Under the pieces are notes generated by a model that did no database searches, had not been told where the DNA came from, and worked only from the letters and a program-made list of their open reading frames with translations. From contig JADGJG010000153.1 of assembly GCA_027596195.1 (NCBI GenBank), positions 1 to 36,080 of the forward strand: a DNA stretch of 36,080 nucleotides. The letters are read 5' to 3'. The translations under genes were made by a program, and so were the position numbers. Source of the DNA: Podochytrium sp. JEL0797. Its lineage: Eukaryota; Chytridiomycota; Chytridiomycetes; Chytridiales; Chytriomycetaceae. Of this stretch, positions 12,833-22,539 are shown in pieces (position 1 is the stretch's first letter; the number at the start of each line of letters is the position of its first letter).

Positions 12833-14846
12833 CTAATCCTGTTCTCCAAACGCAAAATTGCTTGCCATCACTGCACTTCCCGGAAAACAACGCGACAATT
12901 CCTTGTACAACCACTCTTCAAAAGTCGGCACAAAATCATACGGGATCCCAATCCTCGCGCCTTCTTCTTCTTTTTGCTCCGCCGCGTCGGAGTCCTTCTC
13001 ACTGCTCCGCGGAATCAAAAAATCGCGGCCTGGATCGTCGTACACTTCTGCGAGAAGCATCCGCACGCCTTCCACGATTGCGGACCGTTCCGTTGTCAAG
13101 AGGAGGTGGTTCGAGGGCATGATGGTGTTGAAGATGGTTGTGAAGGGGTACAGGGTGGAGGGGTCTTCGTGCTGCCTTTGCGCGTTGGGGTTGGTGGTTG
13201 TGGTTGGGGAGACGAGGAGGGATGGGGTTGTTGAGGGCGGAGGGGCGCTTGTTGATGTTGAGTGTGGCGGGGAGGGTTGGTGGTGTGGGAATTGGTGGAG
13301 GTGTGAGGTCAAGGGGGGACATGAGTGTTGCGGTGGTTGATGTTGTTGCTGTTGGATATTCGTCGGGTTTGGTGGGGACGAGGAGGGGCGTTGGTGGAGT
13401 TTGGGTCGGGTGAGAGATTGTGGGTGGTTAGTGGTGTTGGTGCGCCGCCGGGTGGGTGGGGCGGGGTGGATTGGTTCTAAAGTGCGGCGGGTTGGGGGGA
13501 AAGAGGAGGAGAAGGAGGAGGGTGTCTCTTCGGCTGCGGCTGCAGTGTGGGCAGGCAAGTCGGAGATGCTGAAGGGGGGTGACGAGTGTCTGTGATAGAT
13601 ATGTTAGTTGGGGGAAAGGTGCTGGAGAGAAATGGAGGTGAGGAATGTGCGGGGGTGTCACCTTTTTGCTAATCTGGGGGACTCGGTGGAAAGAGTCTGC
13701 AAAGAAATGGAACACGATTGATTCATGGCGTAAGGCGACACGCAGTCCTCGCAGAAAAAATCGTCTTCAGTTGGCACGAACGTGGGGCCGAGACAGCCCG
13801 TGTGATACCACTTGGAGCATATTTCGCATTGAACCATCTCGCCACCTAAAGGCAAACCGCAGCAATATTGGCCAGCATCGAGTTCGGCGGGTTCTGTTGA
13901 CTTCATCGTGGTGGCCGCAGGAACTTGCACCACATGCTCCGTGTTCTCCGCGGGTTTCACATTCGATTTCGTGTCTTCTGCGCGGTTCAAATTCGATTCC
14001 GTGGACAAGGAAGGGGAAATGAGATCCCTCGATGTTGATGGCTTCAATTTCGTTTTGAATCGGATGGTAACGCGCGGGTTGCATGAGTTTTTGATGTGCC
14101 AGCGCATGGCTGAAGAAGTGACGATTTTGGATTTGCCGCAACAAGGGCAGGTGAAGTAGCCATCGGAATCGCGTGTAACGGCTGGCTTTTTGTGTGAGCG
14201 AATGAATCGATGGAACACACGCACCTCGATCCCCCTTCGGGAAATGGAAATTTTGAGTTTGAATATGATAATCGGCCACATGTTCCCGCAGCGCCCTTGC
14301 AGAATGGGAATGCTTTTCGCGATGACAGCCGGGGACGGGACATGGGTTTTCAAACTTTGCTGGTGAGGAGGAGGCTGATGTTTTGGAAGCCTTTCGCGGA
14401 GGATCGTTGTATTCCGGATCATGCTGGGATGAGGGACGCAGCGACAAATGGGGAGCAGCTGGTGGGGCGGGGGGATCAACTGTGACTGATTCGTGCGGGT
14501 CCTCGCCGTTCAAGGCATCGAGAAGAATGTGCAGGCCACCGTGGTCGAATTTCGGACAGATCCCAGGCGGGATCCCAGGCGCTGTGCCAGACATGCCAGG
14601 CGGCTGACCAAGCGTGCCAGACATGCTAGGCGGGACGTTAGGCGGGATGCCAGCCATGTCCTCTAGAAGAGCCACCCGATACCGCAGGTCTTGGTTCTCG
14701 GCCGCCAAGCGATCGACTTTCGCCTCAAGACCCAACGAGGCATCCTGCATCGCCACCTCTGCCGAAGCCAGGCGAGTCACCAGCGATGCCAGCTGTGTCG
14801 CGAGCATCTGCGTCAACGAGGTCGGTGTCGAGGCGCTGCGAGACAT
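12833..14846 (-). CDS. Zinc-finger/PHD-finger protein with coiled coil and shared C-terminal module
   Basis: Three exons on the minus strand: 14846-14225, 14181-13662 and 13589-12833, encoding 632 residues; the introns are phase 1 and phase 2. Residues 12-62 are a leucine-heptad coiled coil. A Pro/Gly/Met-rich repeat follows, then finger 1 (CPVPGC...H-x4-H, about 168-193). The phase-1 intron falls after it, as in the 155-1096 gene and copies A, D and F. Finger 2 is at 219-241 (CPCC...H...C). A PHD finger spans 314-354 with GEMVQCEICSKWYHTGC and a C-x2-C end. Its first Cys pair is adjacent (CC) instead of C-x-C, which is odd. A long Pro/Ser/Thr/Gln-rich stretch leads to the shared module (about 545-632; IGIPYDFVPTFEEWLYKEL), without a preceding intron. 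PHD fingers commonly read histone H3 tails, so a chromatin role is inferred. Confidence 0.82.
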
Positions 14847-15266
14847 GCGCTTTCTTTCTTTTTCGTTCTCAGGTATATGCTTCGGAGAAAAAAAAATCAT
14901 AAAACCTCTATTTTTAATTATTTGGAAGTTGAAGGAGATAAGAGAACATTTTGTGCAGCGCAATTGGGCCTTAATAGTAACAATATCCACCTTCGAGCTG
15001 GGCATGACTCTGAGAATCCTCACTGAGGTAGAGTCAAAAAAGTCGAGAAAAGGGAGGCAGCAAGAATTCCAAGCAATTGGCGAACGCAGGCGGGTAAAAA
15101 AACGCACTCAAACATGGTGACTACGCTTGGAGCTGTGCATTTGGTGCAGAATCAGTACTCGCACTTGCGATCGTGTCGAGCAGTGACAAGACTGTCTCCA
15201 TTTAAACCCAATAAGTTATCGGCGACTGGGCATTTTTTCTCGCCCAAAACGCATCAAGTTCAACAA
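14847..15266. promoter_or_regulatory. Divergent upstream region between two regulator genes
   Basis: This stretch separates the start of the minus-strand PHD gene from the two candidate starts (15114, 15267) of the plus-strand C2H2 gene. It includes an A/T-rich block at 14885-14935. No specific site could be assigned. Confidence 0.35.
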
Positions 15267-16346
15267 ATGAATCACGCCTTCTCAGCCCTTGTCGACACTG
15301 CACTCCGTGGCCACCAGGGAAATGAAGAACAGCATACCGATCCTCTTGGTGACGCATACCGGACTCCTGCCGTGCGATCGGTGTTCATTCCAGGCAATCA
15401 AACCCTTGGCGATGCTTCTGGCGTTGGGGCAACGCACTCTACTTCGGCAGGATCTTCCCTGCCCACGTTGCAAGTTTCTGTCAAACAAATGATCCCCACT
15501 GGATCCCCGCAGATGACTACTCTCATCCAAGCCGCTCCGAAGCCAAGCCACAAAATGGACATCTCGCACCTCATTGATCTACACCCCGAGATCAACAGCA
15601 ACTACCAGGAACCAAGTCCGCCAATCACTCCACGCTATAGCACCCCTGCGGGTGCAGCGATCCAGCACCACTTCCTTCCTCCAACGGCTTTGCCCCCATT
15701 CCTAAGCCACAGCCACAATTATCAAGCAGTCACCCCGCTTCCCTTCTCTTCCTACTCCTACCCACACTTTCCGCACACCCAAGAACTGCTTCCGCGAGAC
15801 GACAGCGCCTGTTCGTTGCAGACCCGCACTACGCCAACGGCATCCACCAGCGCCTCGCAATACTCGCCGTTGCGTCCCAACCCAAGAACTACCAAAAAGA
15901 GCACAGCCACGAGACCCCGTGCCAGGAAGAGCAACAATGACAATGACGATGACCTGGATGAGGATTACGACGACGACGACGACGCGTGCTTGTCGGACTC
16001 GCTGTCTTCGTCTGCTTCTGCGAAATCTACTTCGGTTGGTGGACGTCGGCGCAGCAGGGAGTCTATTTCGGCTGATAAGGAGAAGTACACGTGTTTGCAG
16101 TGCGGCAATGTGAGTAACAATAACAGAATTGGTTTTTTTAATCAAACCCTTGGCAAAAAATTAAGCATGAAAATTAAATTTTTTTGTTTGACATTTACAC
16201 AGAGCTTCCGCCGAAAACACCACTTGGCTTCCCACATGGTGACGCACTCGACCGAGTATCCGTATGTGTGCACATTGCCGGGATGCAAGTCCAAGTTCAG
16301 AAGGAACCAGGATTTGTTGAGACATTTGCGGAATGTTCGCCATTGA
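15114..16346 (+). CDS. C2H2 zinc-finger transcription factor
   Basis: Two exons, 15114-16109 and 16203-16346, joined by a phase-0 intron. The first ATG gives 379 residues; the ATG at 15267 gives 328 and has a better context (caacaaATG), so the true start is open. The N-terminal two thirds is Ser/Thr/Pro/Gln-rich and probably disordered. An acidic block (DDDLDEDYDDDDD) and a basic segment (GRRRSRES) follow. Two canonical C2H2 fingers lie at the C-terminus. The first is CLQC...HLASHMVTH, split by the intron after its second Cys; the second is CTLPGC...LLRHLRNVRH. This layout is typical of fungal C2H2 transcription factors. It lacks the shared C-terminal module found in the other finger genes of this window. 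Direct targets cannot be read from sequence. Confidence 0.88.
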   Translation: MVTTLGAVHLVQNQYSHLRSCRAVTRLSPFKPNKLSATGHFFSPKTHQVQQMNHAFSALVDTALRGHQGNEEQHTDPLGDAYRTPAVRSVFIPGNQTLGDASGVGATHSTSAGSSLPTLQVSVKQMIPTGSPQMTTLIQAAPKPSHKMDISHLIDLHPEINSNYQEPSPPITPRYSTPAGAAIQHHFLPPTALPPFLSHSHNYQAVTPLPFSSYSYPHFPHTQELLPRDDSACSLQTRTTPTASTSASQYSPLRPNPRTTKKSTATRPRARKSNNDNDDDLDEDYDDDDDACLSDSLSSSASAKSTSVGGRRRSRESISADKEKYTCLQCGNVSNNNRIGFFNQTLGKKLSMKIKFFCLTFTQSFRRKHHLASHMVTHSTEYPYVCTLPGCKSKFRRNQDLLRHLRNVRH

Positions 16347-16750
16347 TCCCCCCCCCTTTTCTCCTCTTTCTATATATTCTTCCTTTTGTATACTTCACTT
16401 TGCTGGTTTTTTTGAAATTGCAGTGCCATTTTTCCCGTGTTGGATAAAAAGTCTATTTTTAGTTTTTTGTTCAAATTTCCACGGCTTCCCAGCAATCCTG
16501 CGAAACATATCAACTCCTCTCATGAAAAAGTGCCTTCTTCTCTTACTCTATCCCACCTCCCTCCGGAGTTCGAAATGATAGTGAAACAAGGGGCTTCTGA
16601 ACAAGGAAAACCCGGATCATGTGGCATCAAGAGAGTCGATCGATATCCTACCTATAATGCTTTGCATGTCTTTCGACTCCTTTGGGCGAGCTTCTCCAGA
16701 CCTCAAAATAATGAACTTTTTTTTTGTGTTTGTTGAAGTCGGCTTGGTCA
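16347..16750. other. Intergenic stretch, 5' flank of copy A
   Basis: No gene is supported here. The start is pyrimidine-rich, which may be the 3' end of the C2H2 gene. A poly-T run lies just before the copy A start. It probably holds the copy A promoter. Confidence 0.5.
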
Positions 16751-17115
16751 ATGACTCACCAATCCGATCTCGCCGACATCCCATCGCTCCAGCACACGAT
16801 TTCTCAGTTGCGCTGTGATCTGGCTCTCGAGAAGCTGACTGTGGCTCGCCTGGAGCTTGAACTTCACCAGTCCCGCACGAAAACGCCGGGCGTTGTGAAT
16901 CCATTGAGTGTGGGAGATGCCGGATCGCCGATAAGTCCCACAAGAGAACTTGGGTGTGTGGATGCGACTGTTGCGGCTCCTTGTTTGGCGCAATTTCCGT
17001 GCGATTTTGTTGGATGCAACAAGACGTTCCGTTCGATGCCCTCCCTGAACAGCCACAAATGGGCGTTCCATTTGCAGTTCTTCTCCTTCAAATTCAATGG
17101 AAGTTCTGAACGAAC

Positions 17116-17162
<47 letters not shown>

Positions 17163-18132
17163 GGGCGTCGTGTTTCGGGCCATCACGTTTTGACGCCACT
17201 TCGCTGGACAGAAATCACGCGCAACCCAGGCGATGGTCTCCTCAACTGTCCTTGTGGTTCATTTTCAAATGTCAGTGGAACATCCCTTCGGAGTCACGCA
17301 AACTCGTGCCTTGGAAACGTCGATTCCGTCCCCTCGCGTAGTCTCCTCTGGCTTCAACTGTTGATGTCGAAAGTGCCCCAATTATCCACCAAACAAGCCA
17401 AGAACCACAGACCCTTTCTGTACGCGCGCAGCATCGAATTTCTTGCGTCTCACAATCTCCCGACTCGACTGAAAATGCACATCAAGATTCCGGTCAACTT
17501 GCTAGAGGAGTATGTCGCGTTTATGAAGCCGCTCATCATGCTCAAGATTGGTGACGGGAAGGAACCTCCCAAGACGCAGTGCGCTGGAATTTTGGAAGGA
17601 GCCGGTGGTGATGCGGAACAAGCGCGTGTGTCTCGTCCTGATTCTGTGGATCATGTGCTCGGCCAAGCTGGAAATTCGTTCCCGAAGCGATTGGTTCCGC
17701 AGGATTTGGAAGTGACAGAGCATGAGCACGGTTCCGTCAAGAAGATGCGGTCGAGCGCGATTGAAACTCTTGAAGGCGATGAGATTGCGGAACTGGACGA
17801 AGCAGGCTCGGATTCCAATTCGTATGTGTGCTTTTCTTTCCTTTGCTCTCCATCCTTCGTGTGCAAAAAAAAGTAATTTTTGACGCGTTCCTTTTTTCAG
17901 AATCCTGCGTGAACTCCTGCCAAACTTCGACGCGTTACCAAATGACTACAAGCAAGCGATCCATGCAGGCATTCGTGAGCTGTTGGAGGAATTCAAAATC
18001 TCTGTCGTTCCGGCAACGGATGCGCCGGAATCGTCTGTTCGTATTCCTTCCCATTTTGTTGACGGGCTCAAGGGATGGTTGTGTGATCAGTTGCGGATTT
18101 GCTTGCCAGATGCTGAGTTGAATGATGTTTGA
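16751..18132 (+). CDS. Array copy A: two-finger protein with doubled module, intact
   Basis: Exons 16751-17117, 17212-17821 and 17901-18132 encode 402 residues with a phase-1 and a phase-2 intron and no disruption. Residues 10-40 form a short coiled coil (SLQHTISQLRCDLALEKL). Finger 1 is C84, C89, H102, H107; finger 2 is C135, C137, H151, C155. A middle domain (about 169-235) runs from WLQLL to IPVNLLEEYVAFMKPLIMLKI and looks like a diverged copy of the C-terminal module. A charged linker follows (EHEHGSVKKMRSS, then EGDEIAELDEAGSDSNS). The final exon is the shared module (327-402), ending VRIPSHFVDGLKGWLCDQL. Copies B, C and D follow in the same orientation. A nuclear role is inferred from the fingers; the family is unknown to me. 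Confidence 0.85.
17118..17157 (+). repeat. (GT)20 microsatellite at the splice donor of copy A intron 1
   Basis: Twenty perfect GT units begin exactly at the predicted 5' splice site, so many equivalent GT donors are available. Copy C has a similar tract at the same place; copy D has only GTGCGTG. The tract is therefore a lineage-specific expansion within this intron. Confidence 0.9.
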
Positions 18133-18659
18133 AGTGTGCGTATGGGATAGTTTTTTGCTGTATTTTTTTCAAACCAATTGCGGATTCCTTCCTCCTTCCT
18201 TCCTTCCTTTTCTCTCCTTTGTATATCTTCTTCTTTTCCATTTCAATTTGCTAGTATTTTCGAATTTGCAGTGCCCTGATATGGAGAAAAGTCATTTTGT
18301 TTTTGACAATTTTTTTTCCACCAGCAAATTGCGTATTTTTTGAGATTTTAATTGGAAACAAACTGTGCCAGCTCATGGCAGAGTCTGTGCTGGTGGGGCT
18401 CTTCCGACATGATTCAGGATGCGGCAGAAAACTCCCTGACACTGCTTCCTCTGACGATGGGATTCTCATTGAAAAAGCTTTTTCCCTCCTCCCCTCAACA
18501 TTGTTGATTCTATTCAAACTGGTACACCTGTCGCTGTCGATTCGCTCTGGCCATTCCCGAAACGAAGGATGGACCAGGAATATGAAATGGCGGCGAAGCT
18601 AAGTTAAAAAAAAGGGTCGGACTCATGCCAAAATGGGAGTCCATTCCGAATCATGATAG
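18133..18659. other. Spacer between copies A and B
   Basis: No gene is supported. It starts with the copy A 3' flank, including a CCTT-type pyrimidine run near 18185-18215. Part of it (around 18490-18520, CCTCAACATTGTTGATTC) resembles the 3' flank of copy D near 24105-24125, so the duplicated unit included downstream DNA. Confidence 0.5.
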
Positions 18660-20018
18660 AGCCGCAGTGTATGGGTGTGTGCGTGTATTTAGAGTTGTGT
18701 TTCGGACTCGCATGTTTTGACGCCACTTTTGGACAGAAATCACGCGCAACCAGGTCGATGGCCTTCTCCACTGCCCTTGCGGATCCTATTCAACCACCAA
18801 CGCATCATCGTTTCCGAACCACGCAAAATCGTGTTCTGGCAGCGCCGCTTCCGACGCCTCCCACCTCCTTGTGGCTCCAGCTGCTGACGTCCAAAGCGCC
18901 TCAATTATCCGCCAGACAAGCCCGCAGCCATAGATCTTTTCTGCATGCGCGGAGTATCGAGTTCCTTGCGTCTCGGAGTCTCCCGAATCGACCGAAAATG
19001 AATGTCAGGATTCCAGCGGATTTGGAGGAGGAGTATGTTGAGTTTATGAGGCCTTTCATTATTTGCAAGATTGGGGGTGAGAAGGAAACTCCCGAGACGC
19101 ATTGTGCTGGAATTTTGGCGGAGGGTTGTGTTGATTTCGAAAACGCGTTGGTGACCCGTCACGATTCGATTGATTCCGCGCACACCGAAGCTGGAAATTC
19201 GTCGCAGAAATTATCAGATCCGCAGGAGTCGGAAGTGAATGAGCATGAGCACGGTTCCGTCAAAAAGATGCGGTCAAGCGAGATTGAGACTCTTGAAGGC
19301 GATGAGATTGGGGAACCGGACGAAGCAGGCTTGTATTCCAATCGTATGTGTACTTTCTTTTTTTTGCCTTACATCCTACCGTAAAAAAATGAACGCGAAC
19401 GGATTTTGACGCATTTTCTTTTCAGAATCCTCCGTGAACTCCTGCCAAGTTTCGACAAATTGCCAAGTGAATACAAGGACGCTCTTTACCAAGGAGTTTG
19501 TGGATTCTCGTCCAGATTCTGTGGATCCTGTGCCCGCCCAAGTCGGAAACACGTCCCCAAAACGATATGCTCTTCAGGACTCGACTGACTCGGATTCCAA
19601 TTCGTATGTGTACTTTTCGTTCCTTTGTTTTGAATTCTCGCGTAAATAAAGCGAACGATTTGGCGCGACCGCAATAGACTTTTAGACTCCTTTTCAACAA
19701 AAAGATGCCGTCGGACGAGATCGAGCCTGTTGATGGCAACGCAATTCAAGTACCAAACCAAGCAGACTCGGATTCAAATTCGTAAGTGTAGATTTCTTTC
19801 CTTTTCTTTACTTCCTCGCGATTTGACGCGTCTCTTTTCAGAATCCTGCGTGAAACAAGGCATTGCCAAACGACCACTAAGACGTGATCAGCAAAGGAAT
19901 TCGGGAGTCGCCCGATTCGTCCGTTCGTGTTCCTTCTCATTTTCTGGCTGGGTTCAAGGGATGGCTGTGTGATCAGTTGCGCATGTGCTTGCCGGATGCT
20001 GAGTTGAATGATGTTTGA
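18660..20018 (+). pseudogene. Array copy B: 5'-truncated, frameshifted copy
   Basis: Homology to copy A begins inside intron 1, so finger 1 and the start are absent. The exon-2 equivalent (18737-19343) keeps finger 2 (CPCGSYS...SC) in one frame. The middle domain (LWLQLLTSKAPQLSARQARS) is in another frame, and the first frame meets a stop near 18922. The exon end has lost a T (AATC instead of AATTC before the donor). Three damaged exon-like pieces follow. The first (19426-19603) is a module/linker hybrid of 178 bases that no longer keeps frame. The second (about 19683-19782) is a short linker remnant. The last (19842-20018) is a final exon with deletions; its terminal sequence is recognisable but out of frame. 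This is a decayed gene with an expanded exon array. Confidence 0.8.
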
Positions 20019-20586
20019 AGTGCGCGTTTGGGAGAGTTTTTAAACCAGTTGGTTTATCATTACGCTCTTTTTTATGTTTTCACTTTCATTTTCAAATTTT
20101 GCGCTACCTTTTCTCCCCTTTTTCCAACTTGCACAAAGGCTAATAGTACAGCAAATGTTATCTTCTTATGTTATTATTTCTTATTGAATTTCGCGTTATC
20201 AATGGCTCACCAACCCGATCCCCCCGACATCTCATCGCTCCAGTCTACCATTGCCCAGCTGCGCTGTGAATTGGCTCTTCAAAAGCAAACCATGGCTCTC
20301 GTGGAACTCGAACTCCACCAGTTGCGCGCGAAACCGCCGGCCGCATTGAATCCTTCGAGTGCGGGAGATGCCGGATCGCCAATAAGTCCCATCTCCGCAC
20401 CACTGACGACAAACAAACTCGTGTGTGTGTGTGGGGCTGTTGCGGCACCTGCCAAGCCGGAATTTCGGTGCGATTTTGATGGATGCGACAAGACGTTCCA
20501 TTCGATGCCCTCCCTGAGCAACCACAAAGAGGCGTTGCATTCGCAGGTCTTTTCCGTCAAATTCAACGGAATCTCTGAACGAACCG

Positions 20587-20616
20587 GTGTGTGAGTGTGT
20601 GTGTGTGTGTGTGTGT
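20587..20616 (+). repeat. GT-rich microsatellite at the splice donor of copy C intron 1
   Basis: Fifteen dinucleotides, GT except for one GA at 20593-20594, begin at the predicted donor. This is the same position as the longer tract in copy A. Confidence 0.85.
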
Positions 20617-21258
20617 ATTCGGGGTGCGTTGGGTTTTGACATCATGGGCAGAAATCACGCGCAACCAGGTCGATGGTCTTCTCCACTGTCCCTGTGGATC
20701 CTATTCAGGTGCCAGTGGAGTATCGCTTCGGAACCACGCAATCTCGTGTCCCGGCAGCGCCGATTCCTCCTCTGCCCCCCTCTGGCATCAACTGCTGACC
20801 CTCAAGGTGCCGGAATTATCAGCCTCACGGGCGAGAATTCTCAGATCCTTTCTGCATGAGCGAAGCATCGAGTTTCTTGCAGCGCACAATCTCCCAAATC
20901 GACCGAAATGCACATCAAGATTCCGGCGGACTTGCAGGACGAGTATGTCGAGTTTATGCGCCCTTTCATCATGCTCAGGATTGCAGGCTTGCGTACCTAT
21001 TGGAGCGAGCCTAAGCACACCCAAGCCGGAGATTCGTCGCTGAAACGATCAGCTCCGCAGGAATTCGAAGTGGGTGAGCATGAGCATGGTTCCATCAAGC
21101 AGATGCGTTTGGACGCGATTGAGCCTCTTAGGGGTGTCGCGATTGGGGAACCGAACGAAGCAGGATTAATTCCATTTCGTAAGTATTGTTTTCTTTCGTT
21201 TTCCTTGCCTGTCCGCGTAAAAACAGAACGCGAACGATTTTGACATATTCATTTTCAG

Positions 21259-21863
21259 AATCCTGCGTGGGCTCTTGCCAAGCTTCGACTCATTGCCAAG
21301 TGAATACAAGGATGCGATCCACCAAGGAATTCGCGAGCTGTCGTTGTCCCATCCAGATTCTGTGGATCCTGTACCCACCAAAGCCGGAAATTCTTCGCAG
21401 GATTTGAAATTGGTGGGACAGCATGGTTCCATCAAGAAAATTCGTTTCGACGCGATTGAGCCGCTTGAGGTTGTCGCGATTGGGGAACCGAACGAAGTAG
21501 GATTGACTTCCGATTCGTAAGTATTGATTTCTTTCCTTTTCCTTGCCCTCGCGCGTAAAAAAAGAACGCGAACGATTTTGAAATACCTATTCCTTTCAGA
21601 ATCCTGCGTGAACTCCTGCCAAGCTTCGACTCATTGCCAAGTGAATACAAGGATGCGATCCACCAAGGAATTCGCGAGCTGTCGTTGTCCCGTCCGGATT
21701 CTGTGGATCCTGTACCCACCAACGCCGGAAATTCCTCACCGGTCTTGGAAGTGGTGGAGAAGCGTGGTTCCATCAAGAAAATGCGTTTGGACGAGGACGA
21801 GATTGATCCACTGGAGGGCGGCGCGATTGGGGAACCGGACGAAGCAGGCTTGGATTCCAGTTT
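21259..21863 (+). repeat. Tandem pair of hybrid module/linker exons in copy C
   Basis: Two near-identical exons (21259-21516 and 21600-21863) with an 83-base intron between them. Each starts like the C-terminal module exon (ILR-x-LLPSFDSLPSEYKDA), switches after GIREL to linker sequence (PDSVDPVPT...GSIKK), and ends at a normal phase-2 linker donor. Both are multiples of three (86 and 88 codons) and phase 2-2. They look like products of unequal exchange between the two exon types, followed by tandem duplication. Confidence 0.8.
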
Positions 21864-22168
21864 GTAAGTGTAGTTTTCTTCCCTTTTCCTTGCCTGCTGG
21901 CGTAAAAGCGAACGGGATGATTTTTAGTTGACGCGAAAAACAAATTCATTTCAGAATTCTGCGTGAAATCATGCCAAGCTTCGACACATTACCAAGCGAA
22001 TACAAAGATGCGATCAACAAAGGAATTCGGGAGTTGTTGGAGGAATTCGAAATCCCTGTCGTTCTTTCGTCGGTTCGTGTTCCTTCCCATTTTGTGGACG
22101 GACTCAAGGGATGGTTATGTGATCAGTTGCGCATGTGCTTGCCGGATGCTGAGTTGAATGATGTTTGA

Positions 22169-22539
22169 AGGGAGCATATTGGAGAGTTGTTTGAACGTGA
22201 TTTGGAATGTTCGCCATTGATTCTCCTCCTCCCTTTATTCCTCTTCCTATAATTTATTTTTTCTTTATATTCCTTTCTTAAAAGTAGTGTATGGATTTGC
22301 ACCCTTTTCCAATTTTGGTCGAAACATATGGAGTACCTTGGACTTTGACTGAATTCGGGAGCCGCCTGCTCCGAATCATATGGCGCCTCCCTGTACGTAT
22401 TTGAACTCCATTCGGCTAGCTTCTCCAATTAATCTCTATGATACTGCGTAAAACGTGTTCACTCATGCCCACATTGCCTTCTGCAAGGTACAATTTTATT
22501 CAGATTTTTTTTGTTCAATTCGGCGCTTGTCCCATATCG
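22169..22539. other. Spacer between copies C and D
   Basis: No gene is supported. It holds the copy C 3' flank and the copy D 5' flank, with a pyrimidine-rich segment at 22220-22280. Confidence 0.5.

Larger units (their letters stand above)
20202..22168 (+). pseudogene. Array copy C: six-exon copy with two frameshifts
   Basis: Exon 1 (20202-20586) is intact, with a coiled coil (SLQSTIAQLRCELALQKQ) and finger 1 (CDFDGC...H). Exon 2 (20652-21178) keeps finger 2. It has lost one A in a short A-run near 20905 (AAATG where A, B and D have AAAATG), which shifts the frame before IPADLQDEYVEFM. A second one-base loss occurs just before its donor. Part of the linker is also missing. Two hybrid exons (21259-21516, 258 bases; 21600-21863, 264 bases) follow, then a complete final exon (21955-22168) encoding the shared module. 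All splice sites look usable, so transcription is possible. As written the exon-2 frame does not join the downstream exons. Sequencing errors at both sites would be the alternative. Confidence 0.7.

Noticed and set aside
21259..21863. The hybrid exons as separate small genes
   Set aside because: They have matched acceptor and donor sites and no start codon at their beginning; they fit as internal exons.
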